This document shows positions 31,777 through 43,122 of a stretch of DNA of 64,000 bases, piece after piece. Made by a program: the position numbers and the translations under genes. The stretch comes from Porphyra umbilicalis (taxonomy: Eukaryota; Rhodophyta; Bangiophyceae; Bangiales; Bangiaceae): assembly GCA_002049455.2 (NCBI GenBank), contig KV918804.1, positions 268,739 through 332,738 of the forward strand. The letters run 5' to 3'. Position 1 is the first letter of the stretch; every line of letters begins with the position of its first letter. The notes below the pieces were generated by a model, which worked only from the letters and a program-made list of their open reading frames with translations, did not search any database and had not been told where the DNA came from.

Positions 31777-34700
31777 TGACGCTCGGCGCGCCGGCGGGGC
31801 GGCACGCGGCGCACCGCTGCCGCCGCCAACCGCGCATCGGGGGAGGGGGGAAGGGGGGGGATGTGGGTGCGCGGCGCGCGGCGCGGCGGCCGCCGCCGCC
31901 GGCCGCCGCGCGCCAGTTGCCAGCGGCGCGGCGTCACGCGTCACGGTGTGGCCCCTCACAGCCCCGCCGGCGTGGTGGCGGCAATCACGACGGCCGTCGC
32001 CTTCGACTAAAGTCTCCATCCGAACCCCGACTTCGACGGGCACTGATGGCCCTATCCAAGGGGGGTATGACGGACATTAAAGCGGATTTTCGGCTGGGAT
32101 TCGTGGATGGGGAGAAGGTCCATCGGCCGATGATGTTCCAGTCACGAGACAAACGCATTGTACACAATTGCCGCGCATCGCACGATCGAGAAGAAGTACG
32201 GAAGCACTAGAATGTAGTACTCGTAATTCGAAACGGTCTGGGGACAGCTGGACGTGGCGACGGCAGCTGGCATCTGGTACCGGCACGTTTACTACCCCTT
32301 TTCCTGTGTACATCGCCTTGTAGCGGTGTCGAGAGGTACAGCTGGTTAGAGCTGGTGGGCCCGGCGCACTGGGCAGCGCCCAATAGAGTCAAACAAGCCG
32401 AAAGTCAAGGAACGTGGCATGGCGAGAAAAACTACGAGGAGAAACGACCCACCAGAGCTGCAGAGCATAATACACTGTAAAAGAAGGCGACACCATGCCA
32501 GGGCCCAGAGACCGTCTGGGCTCGGTAAAAGGCTGCTTGGTGCGCACGGGCAGCCACGCCACACCTCATCGTAGTCTTCGTGCTCGTCGCCCCAAGGTGA
32601 GTGCTGGCAGCAGCGCCACTGCAGGCTCGGGAACGACCGCGACAACCGCGCTAGAGAACTGAGCTGTCTCAAGAACCCTGTCGGAGTGTCGGAAGGCGTA
32701 GCAGGAAAACATACGCAAACATTGGCAGCGTCAAGCAAGAGGAACGAATCAACATGAAGGGCGCGAGGAGAAGCAATACACCGCGTTGGGAAAGAAAGCA
32801 GCACAGGACACACACATCCACAGCGGTCAGGGCCTCTGCTTTCCACCGTCCTCACAGTTGAGAATGAGCACACGGAAGACAAAAGTGAGCCGCCTTCACG
32901 TTCAAGCAGAAGCCCTCAAGAAAAAGTACCTGTCAGCCACGCCGCGGACACGCTCTCTGGCATAGAGAATGTGTTGTCTGCATCGATGCGCGCTGCGACG
33001 GACGCGGGGCCGTCGTCTTGATGATGATCTGGATTTGGGCGGGCACCTCTGGGCCTGCAAGCTGGCACTATCAGGTACCGAAGGGCGGTCGATCGCCTGT
33101 GTGCGGGATCTCGATCGCATTTACGTATCCATACTTTCCCTTTAATGGTGATCTAAATGCAAGCTTGTGAAGGAATATGGCATGGACGAGCACTTAAATG
33201 AGGCACTTTCACAAACTGTCAAATTTGAACGAAACTGTCATCTTGCGGAACCCCCCTCAGATGCATCGCCAGGGGGGGTGATCCGCACTCACAGGGTCAT
33301 AGAGGCCGATTCTGAGGACGCTCCGATACGGCCCTACAACAGCGAGATATGCCTGTAGAAGCGAAAAACAAAGCCAGACCCTGTGAGAAGAGGTCACAAG
33401 GATGCATCTCAGGGAGTGGGTGTCTCTGAGGGCGCTTTCTTCATCTTAATTGACGGCATTAAAAAAGTGCTTGATTTAACTCGCCTCAGAGGTGCGTTCA
33501 ATGGCGATCGATAGTTCCGTTCACCGATGATCGGTCTCGATCTGCCCTACGATTGAAGACAGATCACGCGCCTCGCTGGCCCCCAGACTTCGCACAGCGC
33601 TTTCGTGGCTCACGTGGACAGAAAACAAGTCGATGCCGCGCATGGTACACAGGGATGCGACGAACATAGATGAAGGTGAGAACGAGCTGGGATGATCACT
33701 TCCGCTGCAGCCGCCTGGGACATTGGTAGCAGTCGCGACAGTCGCGATGAGCGACAATGGGTTCTTTCCTCCTGTTCCTCCCATGTGGTGAGGCGACCAC
33801 CGTGCTTCAAGAAAGAGCATTGCTTGATCCCTTCTTTTCAATGTTCACCATCAGACAGGGCGAGGGGCGATCACCACATCATGTATATCCAAGAGGCGGC
33901 GCCCACTGTACCCACCATGACATCAGTGCATGTCATCGACCTTTCCAGAAACCACAAACGTCGGCCGAAAGCAGTACAGCAAATCTGGCACCATTCCGCG
34001 CTACGGAAAGAACCTGAGATCTCCTACAGAAATTGTCAGCAGGTCGCCCTCGCCCGCCACCCTAATCAGCCCCTCCCCTTTGACGCCGATGCCCACTTGA
34101 CACAGAAGCCCGCATTGACGACAGGCAGCTCCCCGCCCAAACCACTCCAGATCGTCGACGCCGCCAACCCCCGCCTCCGCCTCCGGCACCTTCTGCCGAT
34201 GCGCCGTCCCTCAGAATGTTCCCTCGCTCAACTTTCTTTGTTCTTGTGCCAGAAGCAAAGCAGGACAGGTGCTGCGGACGCACGACGACTGCATTTCTGC
34301 GCCAACGTGCAGTATCAATGAACTTAGGCTCCACATCTGTTGTCAGAGCAGGGAATTGCCGGTTGTCGAAGCGGACCGCATCTAGTATCCAATCATCATT
34401 TGCCGCGTGCATCTCCGCCCGTTGCGGCACTGCATGTACAGCCGTTTCCGACCTCGAGACCCGACCGAATCCACGTCTCGGTGGGGCTGCTGTTCCCATC
34501 CCCGTACGGATCGGATGGAGTTTTCGATGGGCCGGAATCGCCCATCTGCGTCCCATCCAAACGCCGTTTGGATGGGGGATGGGGCATGACGGGGGTTGGA
34601 TGGCGATTTTGTCCTTCCGACGACGTGGCTCCGGAGGGGGCGGGGGGGGGGTGGGGGGGGGCCGTGCCGGCCGCACCCACCCGCGCCCGTTTCGCCGCCG

Positions 34701-35150
34701 CCCGACCGCCGTGGCGCGCGGGGCGTGAAGTGTGTGGAACCCGGACGGCGGCGGGGTCTGCCGCGTCAGTAGCGCGTTCCAGTCATGAGGGGCGCTGCCA
34801 GTGTGGGGGCACGGGGGCGAGTGGAAGCGGTCTGCAGGGGGCACGGGGGAGCGGAGGGTCGGCCGCCCCCCACTGGGCGTGCGCCACACATGCGGGGCGG
34901 AAACAGGCCCCCCCTCCGACCGGGCGCCGACGCGTCTGCACGCGGCCGACGGCCGCGCCGCGTGGCCGCCCGACCGCGGCAGTGGGCGCGTCGGCGCGCC
35001 GCCGCCGGGCGCCCCGTCAATGGCATTGTTGCTGCCGTGCTGCGCGACGAACCGTCTGTCGCGCACTCGGCGGCGATGCGCTGGCGCGCGGGACGGACGG
35101 AAGCAGGGGTGGCCGCGCCTGCGCCGGGCGGGTGGGGGTGGCGGGTGCCA
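31777..35150. other. 3.4 kb without recognised gene
   Basis: A CG-rich stretch to about 32000, then more balanced sequence. Frames such as 32346-32882 (-) or 33692-34321 (+) have no domain, no initiation context I trust and uneven composition. Toward 35.1 kb GC rises into the upstream region of the protease-like gene. Nothing else identified. Confidence 0.5.
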
Positions 35151-35248
35151 GCGCGGTCTCGGGGGGGGCGGCCGCCGCGCACGGGCAGACGCCGGCGGGG
35201 CGCCCGACACCGTAATGGTCACCGTCGGCCGCCGGGGTCGTGGCGGCC

Positions 35249-35254
35249 TATAAG
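35249..35254 (+). promoter_or_regulatory. TATA box of protease-like gene 1
   Basis: TATAAG lies 175 bp upstream of the chosen ATG in GCGGCCTATAAGGTGCGCGG, conserved in the inverted copy. The leader between is CT-rich and ends in a long C tract followed by CGCAG, which could also be a 5'-UTR splice acceptor. Confidence 0.6.
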
Positions 35255-35423
35255 GTGCGCGGGATGCACTCGTCCAACCGCCCCACACTCCCCATCTCCT
35301 CATTCGCACCAGCACCACCGAGTCTGCCGCTCCTGCTCTTTGCCTTCCTCTTCCAACCTTCCCATTCCCCACCCCCCCGCCCACCCCCCCCCCCCCTCCC
35401 CCCCCGCAGCGGCGGCGTGCACC

Positions 35424-36359
35424 ATGGCGCGCACCGGCTCCCGTGCGCTCCGCGTCGTTGCCGCCGCGGCGGTGGCGGTCGCCGCCCTCGCCACCGTCGC
35501 GACGGCGCAGGCCGTGGCGGGCGTCCCCCCCGGCGCGTCCGTTGCCGACTCGTCGCGCGCTAAGCCGTACCGCGTCGGCCGCATCACCCGCATCGTCGGT
35601 GGGAAGCGGGTGACCAAGCGGGACCCGGACGCGGGCGTCGAGTTTATGGCCGCCCTGTTCACGCCCGACGGGAAGGGCTTTTACTGTGGCGGCTCGCTGA
35701 TTGACAACAACCACGTGCTGACGCGCGCGGGCTGCTACCCGCGCGTCGGCGACAAGGTGCGCCTCGGCTCGGACGTGCTCTTCAAGGGCCTCGAGGCGAC
35801 CATCACGCGGGTGACGGCGCACCCCGACTTTCAGCCCGTCGGCGACTTGAACGACCTGGCGGTGCTGCGGCTGAACAACCCGGGGGCGGCAGCGCTGCGC
35901 GCCGCGGGCGCGCTGCCCATCATCCTCGACACGTCGGGCGCCAACGTGCACGGCCACTACATCCACGGGTTTGGGGCGGTGGACAAGGCGTCGCGGTCGG
36001 CGGGGAGCTTGCAGCTCAAGCGCGGCTACCAGCCGCGCGTGCCGTGGGCCAAGTGCCGCGAGGTGCTCGACGGCGTCATGGTCGCGCCGGGCAAGTCCAT
36101 CCCCATCGATGAGAAAAAGCAGGTGTGCACCAACTATGGGTCGTACCGCTCGGGGGCGCTGTGCCAGCGCGACCCGGGCGGTGCCATGTTCCGCGTCAAC
36201 GTCATCACCGTCAATGGCAAGCGCGTCAAGCAGCCGGTGCAGTACGCGGTGGCGAGCTACTGGATCGCCGTGCCGGCGCAGAAGTGCCCGCAGGGTCTGC
36301 CCAACGTGGGCACCCTCGTGGCCCCGTACAAGGCGTGGATTGCGGGCGCGAAGGCTTGA
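35424..36359 (+). CDS. Secreted trypsin-fold protein lacking catalytic His and Ser (copy 1)
   Basis: 311 residues. ATG 35424 is chosen because it has a good context (GCACCATGG), starts a signal peptide (hydrophobic about 9-28, likely cleavage after TAQA) and matches the second copy. The frame is open further upstream but through promoter sequence. The S1 chymotrypsin fold is clear: RIVGG at 56-60, CGGSLIDNNHVLT at 88-100, LNDLAVLRL around D144, CPQGLPNVGTLVAPYKAWI near the C-terminus. The catalytic positions are changed: the His of the AAHC motif is G103 (TRAGCY), and the Ser of GDSGG is P251 (CQRDPGG); only D144 remains. It should therefore be a non-catalytic serine protease homologue, secreted or vacuolar/cell-wall, perhaps a binding or adhesive protein. 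Convergent with its twin across the ORC5-like gene. Confidence 0.9.
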   Translation: MARTGSRALRVVAAAAVAVAALATVATAQAVAGVPPGASVADSSRAKPYRVGRITRIVGGKRVTKRDPDAGVEFMAALFTPDGKGFYCGGSLIDNNHVLTRAGCYPRVGDKVRLGSDVLFKGLEATITRVTAHPDFQPVGDLNDLAVLRLNNPGAAALRAAGALPIILDTSGANVHGHYIHGFGAVDKASRSAGSLQLKRGYQPRVPWAKCREVLDGVMVAPGKSIPIDEKKQVCTNYGSYRSGALCQRDPGGAMFRVNVITVNGKRVKQPVQYAVASYWIAVPAQKCPQGLPNVGTLVAPYKAWIAGAKA

Positions 36360-37050
36360 GGTGCTTGCGGGGGGGCGGGGGTGGGGAGGGGGGGGGGGGT
36401 GTCTGTCACTTGCGAGCCTTGTATTGCAGGGGAAGAGCGGCGCTCCGCCTGTAGACGGCGAGGGATTGGTGGAGTGCCGCCCGCCCGCCTTGTGCTTGTT
36501 TTGTTTGTCGCGCGCGTGGCCATCAGCGCCACACGCTGTGCGTGTCATGGACTGGTGAACGGTATTTATAACCATGCAAGTCACACAAGCACCGAGTCGC
36601 AAGCCAGGTAGGCACCGACGGCACGCCGCACGCCTCGCCCTCGGGGTGCACACTCCGCGCCGCGGCACGGCGTGGGCTATGCCAGTCGTCAAGCGCCTGT
36701 AGGCAGGGTGAGGGCACCACCAGACGAGCCAGCCATCAGGCGGGGACTGGCGGCCTCCGGGGCAGAGGGGGAGCTCATCGCGGCGGGCGGGCGGCCCAGC
36801 GACAGGGGCGGCCGCAGAAATCGGGGCATGCGCAAGGTCGGGCGGTGGAATGGGGAAGGCGTCGGTGACAGCCCGCGCGCGACCGCGAAGTGCCCGCCGC
36901 GGCCGACGGCGATGCAGGCCGCGCGTTTCGCTCTTCCTCCTCATCGCAGTTGATGGCACGCGCCTGCGCATTGCGCGGCAACCAGGTAGGGACATGGACC
37001 AAAAACGAAGGAGGGTGTGGACAGACCGTCGACACGGGCACCCGCCCGCC

Positions 37051-37591
37051 TCACTCTTGAAAAAACATGGTCAAATCAATCCCCGCGTCGGCCGCCAACG
37101 CGGCCGCCACCCGCCGGCCGACGCGTGCGCGGTAGCGGGGCTCGTCGAGGGCCTCCCCCCCCCCCTCCCGCCCGAGCCACCCGTCGCTGACGAGGCCGCG
37201 GAGGCGCGTCAACAGCCGCGTGTCGACCGCGTACGCGCCGCCGACGCCGCCGCCCGTCGGGTCGTCGTCGCCGCCGCCGCCCCAGGCGCTCGCCGCCCCA
37301 CCGCCGTCCCCGGCGGCGGCCGCCGCAAACGCCACCGCGTCGTCGGCGACGTGGCTCATGCCGACGAGCGCGCGGTAGATGGCGAGCAGCCGCTCGAGGG
37401 GCACCGCGTAGCGCCGCGCGTCGGCGGCGGCGCCGCCCGTCGCGCCCCGCCGGCGCTTGCCGGCGCCCGCCGCAAAGAGCCGCGCGTCCCGCCGGGGGGG
37501 GGTGCGCCACCCGAGGTACGCCCCGAGCAGCAGCAGGCGGGACGGGCCCGGCAGGTCTGCCCACCCGCCGACGCCGCCGGCGGGGGTGCCG

Positions 37592-37622
<31 letters not shown>

Positions 37623-38011
37623 CGGCCGCCGCCGCGCCGGGGGCGCCACCGACCACCGCGCCCGCCAGGTGCCACGGGATTCCCCCGGCCGCCGGGCGAC
37701 TGCCAGGCACGGCGGCGGCGGCGGCCGCCCGCCCGCCGGGCCCCGCGCTCGGCAGCGGGAGGGTGCGGCGGTAGAGCCCCGCGAGCGCAGACGATAGCCG
37801 CGGCCGGTAGTCCTCGTACAACCCCGTGGCGTCCATGGCGGAGCGGGAGCCCCGCCGCACGGGCGCAACGTAGGCGGTCCACAAGCCCCGCACGACGCGC
37901 GCGAGCTCCCGCACGTCCGCCCCCGACGGGTGCAACACGGAGAGGGTGTAGGTGAGGAAGCCCGCCCACAGCTGCCGCTCTGACTTTTTGGAAAAGAGCC
38001 CGCCACCGCCG

Positions 38012-38061
<50 letters not shown>

Positions 38062-38976
38062 GCCGCCGCCGCCGCTGCCGCCACCGCCCGCGGGGGCGCC
38101 CGCCGGCGGCGGCCCAATCATGGCCGTCAGCACGTCGACGGCCTCGGCTTCCCGGTAGGGCGGAAAAAACAGCGTGGTCATGGACGGCACGGAGGGGAGC
38201 GGCGGCCCGCCGGGGCCCGCCCACCCCACCTCGGAGAGCAGCACGACCGTCAGCGGGCGGCGGCCGCCGACCGCCGCGCCGAGGCGGCAGAGCGTGGCGA
38301 GCACCCCCGGCGGGTAGTCGCCGCGGCGCAGCCGCTCCGCGCGGTGGACGGCCACCACAAAGCGGAGCGGCGGGAGGCCGCCCGCCCCCTCGTCGTCCCC
38401 GTCCGCGTCGGCCGGGCGGCCGCGCTTGCCGCCCGCCGCCGCGGCCGGCGGTGCGTCGGTCGCCCCCCCCCCGCGCACGCCAAAGACGCCCGCCTCCACG
38501 CGCGGCGGCACGCCTAACTCGGGCCGCGACAGCAGCGACGCGACGGCGCGCACAAAGGCACCCCCGTCAGACGGGGCGGTGCTCGGCGGCGGCGGCTTGC
38601 GCCACGCGAGGCCCCGCAGGATGCTGCCGTACAGCCGGGTGGGCGTACCCGCCGCCACCGCGTCGACGGTGACGAGGCGGGTGCCGGACATGGCGCCACT
38701 CGAGGTGACGGCGGAGAGGCAGGCGGCTTTGCCCGTTGCGGGGCCGCCGACGAGGAGCAGGGGCGTCGTCGGCGCCCCGACCGACAGGCGCAGGGTGGCG
38801 AGGAGCGTGCCAAGCTGCGCCGCCCGGTGGGGGAGCTTGGCGGAGAGGGCGGGGAGGGCGCCGGGGATGGTCGTGGGGGGGGGGGGGGGGGGGGGGCGCG
38901 CACCGGGCTGGGGGGGGTCGGTGCCCATGAGGCCGCCGACAAAGTGCTTCAGCTTGAAAGTCGGCTTGGGCGCCAT
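37051..38976 (-). CDS. ORC5: Origin recognition complex subunit 5-like
   Basis: 641 residues from ATG 38976 (MAPKPTFKLKHF); an in-frame ATG 31 codons upstream exists, but its stretch lacks conserved sequence. AAA+-like core: a Walker A-type loop GGPATGKAA near 77-85 (Ala in place of the usual Thr/Ser after Lys), Walker B-type strand LRFVVAVHRAERL, then VVLLSEVGW and LFFPPYREAEAVDVL as in Orc5. The C-terminal Orc5 region has VVRGLWTAYVAPV, LPGPSRLLLLGAYLGWRTPP and RYAVPLERLLAIYRALVGM. A glycine run (GGC/GCC repeats, about 38004-38108) and other Gly/Ala/Pro tracts expand loops. It would bind origins with the other ORC subunits in the nucleus. It lies alone between the two inverted protease-like genes. 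The family is well supported by order of motifs; ATP binding is uncertain. Confidence 0.82.
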
Positions 38977-39924
38977 GGTGCCACCAACGTCAGGTGCCCA
39001 CCGGGGGAGGGGAGCACCCAAAAAAATGTGAACACAATAGAGAAAGCCAGAACCGTCGGGAGCAGCCACCAGCGGTCGGCGCGGAGGCCGCCCTTGTAGA
39101 TAATGACCCGTACGGGGGTGCCGATAGCTGTCGGCTCTTGACAGAGCCAGTCAAAGGCAGCGTTGGTGCACGAGGCACGGACCAGGTGGAAGAGGCTCTG
39201 ATCGGGGGCTTGTAATTGCTTAGAACTTCTGTATGTTTGTGGGTAGTTGTGCTTCAAAAAATCGCACCGAAAACCTTTAGACGTGTGGAGGTGCCAAGCG
39301 AGATGTGGGCGGAGCGGCTCGGTTCGCTCTTCATGGCGAACGAGGAACAAGAGCGAAGCAAGCAGACTTGCCTTGCCGACGACCGCAGCGGGCACCCTGA
39401 GCCGCCATTGACGTCGCGCACGGGCTACCAGCGACCTCTTTCTTGTTCCGCTGCCCAACCTTGCCCCTGTTCCCATGGTCGTCCTCGCCCATCGCTCGCC
39501 AGTCCACCTGTACAAGCCCTCCGTCGGCCCCGGTAGCGGCCTGCCCCCGCCGGATGGCTCGTCTGATGGTGCCCTCACTCTGCCTACAGGCGCTTGGCGA
39601 CTGGAACAGCCGACGCCGTGCCGCGGCGCGGAGTGTGCACCCCGAGGGCGAGGCGTGCGGCGTGCCGTCGGTGCCTACCTGGCTTGCGACTCGGTGCTTG
39701 TGTGACTTGCATGGTTATAAATACCGTGCACCTGTCCATGACACGCGCAGCGTGTGGCGCTGATGGCCACGCGCGCGACATACAAAACAAGCACAAGGCG
39801 GGCGGGCGGCACTCCACCAATCCCTCGCCGTCTACAGGCGGAGCGCCGCTCTTCCCCTGCAATACAAGGCTCGCAAGTGACAGACACCCCCCCCCCCTCC
39901 CCACCCCCGCCCCCCGCAAGCACC

Positions 39925-40860
39925 TCAAGCCATCGCTCCCGCAATCCACGCCTTGTACGGGGCCACGAGGGTGCCCACGTTGGGCAGACCCTGCGGGCAC
40001 TTCTGCGCCGGCACGGCGATCCAGTAGCTCGCCACCGCGTACTGCACCGGCTGCTTGACGCGCTTGCCATTGACGTTGATGACGTTGACGCGGAACATGG
40101 CACCGCCCGGGTCGCGCTGGCACAGCGCCCCCGCGCCGTACGACCCATAGTTGGTGCACACCTGCTTTTTCTCATCGATGGGGATGGACTTGCCCGGCGC
40201 GACCATGACGCCGTCGAGCACCTCGCGGCACTTGGCCCACGGCACGCGCGGCTGGTAGCCGCGCTTGAGCTGCAAGCTCCCCGCCGACCGCGACGCCTTG
40301 TCCACCGCCCCAAACCCGTGGATGTAGTGGCCGTGCACGTTGGCGCCCGACGTGTCGAGGATGATGGGCAGCGCGCCCGCGGCGAGCAGCGCGGCCGCCC
40401 CCGGGTTGTTCAGCCACAGCACCGCCAGGTCGTTCAAGTCGCCGACGGGCTGAAAGTCGGGGTGCGCCGTCACCCGCGTGACGGTCGCCTCGAGGCCCTT
40501 GAAGAGCACGTCCGAGCCGAGGCGCACCTTGTCGCCGACGCGCGGGTAGCAGCCCGCGCGCGTCAGCACGTGGTTGTTGTCAATCAGCGAGCCGCCACAG
40601 TAAAAGCCCTTCCCGTCGGGCGTGAACAGGGCGGCCATAAACTCGACGCCCGCGTCCGGGTCCCGCTTGGTCACCCGCGTCCCACCGACGATGCGGGTGC
40701 GGCGGCCGAGGCGGTACGGCTTAGCGCGCGACGAGTCGGCAACGGACGCGCCGGGGGGGACGCCCGCCACGACCTGCGCCGTCGCGACGGTGGCGAGGGC
40801 GGCGACCGCCACCGCCGCGGCGGCAACGACGCGGAGCGCACGGGAGCCGGTGCGCGCCAT
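39925..40860 (-). CDS. Secreted trypsin-fold protein lacking catalytic His and Ser (copy 2)
   Basis: 311 residues from ATG 40860, exactly the length of copy 1 and differing from it at only a handful of residues (for example A30V, V51L, I54R, K61T, R149W, R159L, R242G, S243A, T262N, K310M). It has the same signal peptide, the same IVGG start and the same loss of His (G103) and Ser (P251) with D144 kept. Because both copies keep one open frame and the same substitutions, the loss of catalysis predates the duplication, and the protein is probably kept for another role. Recent gene conversion between the arms would also keep them alike. Confidence 0.9.
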   Translation of the reverse strand: MARTGSRALRVVAAAAVAVAALATVATAQVVAGVPPGASVADSSRAKPYRLGRRTRIVGGTRVTKRDPDAGVEFMAALFTPDGKGFYCGGSLIDNNHVLTRAGCYPRVGDKVRLGSDVLFKGLEATVTRVTAHPDFQPVGDLNDLAVLWLNNPGAAALLAAGALPIILDTSGANVHGHYIHGFGAVDKASRSAGSLQLKRGYQPRVPWAKCREVLDGVMVAPGKSIPIDEKKQVCTNYGSYGAGALCQRDPGGAMFRVNVINVNGKRVKQPVQYAVASYWIAVPAQKCPQGLPNVGTLVAPYKAWIAGAMA

Positions 40861-41029
40861 GGTGCACGCCGCCGCTGCGGGGGGGAGGGGGGGGGGGAGT
40901 GGGCGGGGCGGTGGGGAACGGGAAGGTTGGAAGAGGAAGGCAAAGAGCAGGAGTGGCAGACTCGGTGGTGCTGGTGCGAATGAGGAGATGGGGAGACTGG
41001 GGCGGTTGGACGCGTGCATCCCGCACACC

Positions 41030-41035
41030 TTATAC
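41030..41035 (-). promoter_or_regulatory. TATA box of protease-like gene 2
   Basis: On the minus strand GTGTATAAGGTGTGCGG places TATAAG about 170 bp upstream of ATG 40860, the same layout as the first copy. Confidence 0.55.
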
Positions 41036-41666
41036 ACGGCCACGACCCCGGCGGCCGACGGTGACCATTACGGCGTGGGCGCCCTGCCGGCATCTGCTCG
41101 TGCGCCGTGGCCGCCCCGGGGTGGCGGCGGGGTCTCGCGGGGGCCCCCCCGAGATCACGCATCGACCCACGACCCTCCCCACGGGCGCCGCGGCGGCGGC
41201 CATCGGGGCGGGGTCGCCCCGCGGCCGCCCGCCGACGCGCGACGGTGACAGCGTGCCCGCTGCGCCGGCGCTTGCACCAACCCCGCCACACGCGCGGCGG
41301 GGGTGGGGCGGTCGGGCGGCGCCGCGCGTCGCCGCCGCTGGTTCCGCCGCCCACGCGCCCGCGCGCTGACACCCCGCCCCCGGAAACGGGCGGCCGCGGC
41401 CGACAGCGCCGCGGCAACAAGGCCACGGTGGGGGGCGCGGGGGGGGCCCCGACAATCGCAGACACTGGGGGGGGGGGGGGCGCGCGGCGCGCGCGTCCCC
41501 CCCGCCCCCCTTGCCGCAGCCGCACACCCGCCGCTGCTGCCGCCGCGCGCAGCGCAGGCTGCGGCGCCCGCCCCCCCCCCACGTGTCGCCACGCCGGCCG
41601 TCAGCCGCGCCCCGTGTGGCGGGCGTGTGGGGGGCGTCCGTCGCCTCTGCCGCCGCTGCCGTCCGC

Positions 41667-41700
<34 letters not shown>

Positions 41701-41864
41701 GAGCGGCGCCGCGGGCGGCGGCTGGGCGGCGCGGCACCGCCGCCGCCCCGCCCCCGCCGACGGCGCTGTTGCTGGCGGCGGCGGCCGCCGCGGCGCCGGC
41801 GGCTGCCGCGGCGGGCGGGCGGCCGAGCGGCGCCGCCGGCGGCGCGCGCGTGCGCCGTTCGTCG

Positions 41865-43122
41865 CTGCAGGCGGAAGCCGAACAGAACGCCGAACAGAAC
41901 CGCTGTTGGGCAACAGGCAAACAGAAGGCCATCTGTTGGGGCCATCTGTTCAGGAACAAACGCCGAACAGAACGCCATTCTGTTCGGCGCCGCTGTTGGT
42001 CTGTCTCGTGGGTCGGTTACTCCAATGCCAGGAACTGGCTCGTGTAACGGCTCTCATTATGATGATTAAAGATTTTTTGAAAGCCTAAGCCTGTTTCAGG
42101 TTTCGAAGAAAGTATGTGGCCCAGCCCGTCATGGACTGCCGTGCGAGGAGGTGCCATATCGTCGCTAGGTACTGTCAAATACGACTCAGCCAGCCCTGTC
42201 CTTATGTGTAGCTCGCTGGAGAAGGGTTGGTGCAATGTGACCACTGGCCCTCCAGCGTGCAGGCAGCCTTCCACCTCGTCTTCTCAACCACCCACGTGCC
42301 ATTTGCCGATGGATTCCTGACTGGGCAAGCGCTACCTTCGGCCGACTGCCACGAACACCACTCGCTCCACGAACTGCCCAGCTCAACCGCCTCCCCCCTG
42401 GCATCAACGCCCTCCCTCAACCTTTTCACTTGCTTTATCGGTGCATGGCCTCTGGGCGCGCTTCTCACTCGCCTGTGGTGCGTTACTTGGTGTTTACCTT
42501 GCGTGCGGTTCCCCTGCCCCCGGGCCCCCCGCTCCCCCCCTCACGACTTGCTGCGGACTGTTTCTGCGGCACGACCTCGGCTCTGCAGCGCTAGTGCCTC
42601 TGTAGGTCATCATGATCTGCATGCGCTTTCCCTCACGCGGTCGTTGTGGGATCAGGCGCACTAACCTTCTCTGTCTTGGACGTATGCTTCACTGTTTCTA
42701 CTGGGTTATTCTACTTCTCGTGGGGCTTCTCTGTCTCCGTTCGCACCAGGCTGGATTGGTGTTGCGTTGAGGCTCGTGTTTGTAGAAGCGAGAAAAAAAG
42801 TAGCTCCGTGTTCTGTGGGCATAGCGCAAGAGCCTGGCCCAGACCGTCAGACCAGGAATTGCGGAGTTCTCATGTATTGGCAAAGCAGCTACGGTCTGCC
42901 CACGTTGGACTGCAACTTGTATTCGCAAGCCTATTCTCCCATCGGCACTAATCCAGGGCACCTGATGCCGTTCTCGATCACGTGTGCTGCACGGTCCTGC
43001 CAACAATCCCGAGATCCAGCGCCTAGCACCGAACATGTCCGCGACAGAATCGCATCTGTTGGGCGTCTGTTCGGCAACAGACGCCGAACGGAATGGCGTT
43101 CTGTTCGGGCTGTCGCCTGCAG
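41865..43122. mobile_element. Element X copy 2, uninterrupted
   Basis: Bounded by inverted ends: left CGCTGCAGGCGGAAGCCGAA (41863 on) and right, on the minus strand, CGTCGCTGCAGGCGACAGCC (43125 downward), each continuing into CCGAACAGAACGCC motifs. The interior is moderately AT-rich with no supported gene. At 42084-42090 it reads CCTAAGC, the empty version of the PIF/Harbinger insertion site in copy 1. Similarity appears to continue a little outward into CG-rich flanks, so the true ends may lie further out. Confidence 0.82.

Larger units (their letters stand above)
35160..36755. repeat. Left arm of about 1.6-kb inverted duplication
   Basis: This segment, with promoter, leader, the whole protease-like gene and about 0.4 kb of 3' flank, is present in inverse orientation at about 39535-41120. 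Outer ends blur near 35160 (GCGGCCGCCGCGCACGGGCAG against GCGGCCACGGCGCACGAGCAG). Inner ends blur near 36755. The spacer holds the ORC5-like gene. Confidence 0.9.
39535..41120. repeat. Right arm of about 1.6-kb inverted duplication
   Basis: Reverse-complement partner of 35160-36755. Includes the second protease-like gene, its TATA box and 3' flank, with conserved 3' landmarks such as GCGGAGCGCCGCTCTTCCCC and GGTTATAAATACCGT. Differences are scattered substitutions and C-run lengths. Confidence 0.9.

Noticed and set aside
34785-35423. Upstream extension of protease-like gene 1
   Set aside because: Open only by composition; it crosses the TATA box, is not matched as protein in copy 2, and would bury the signal peptide.
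34062-36995. 977-codon frame antisense to the first protease-like gene
   Set aside because: It is an antisense shadow; the plus strand has the S1 fold, signal peptide and a matching inverted copy. The 409-codon frame at 39754-40983 is the same shadow of copy 2.
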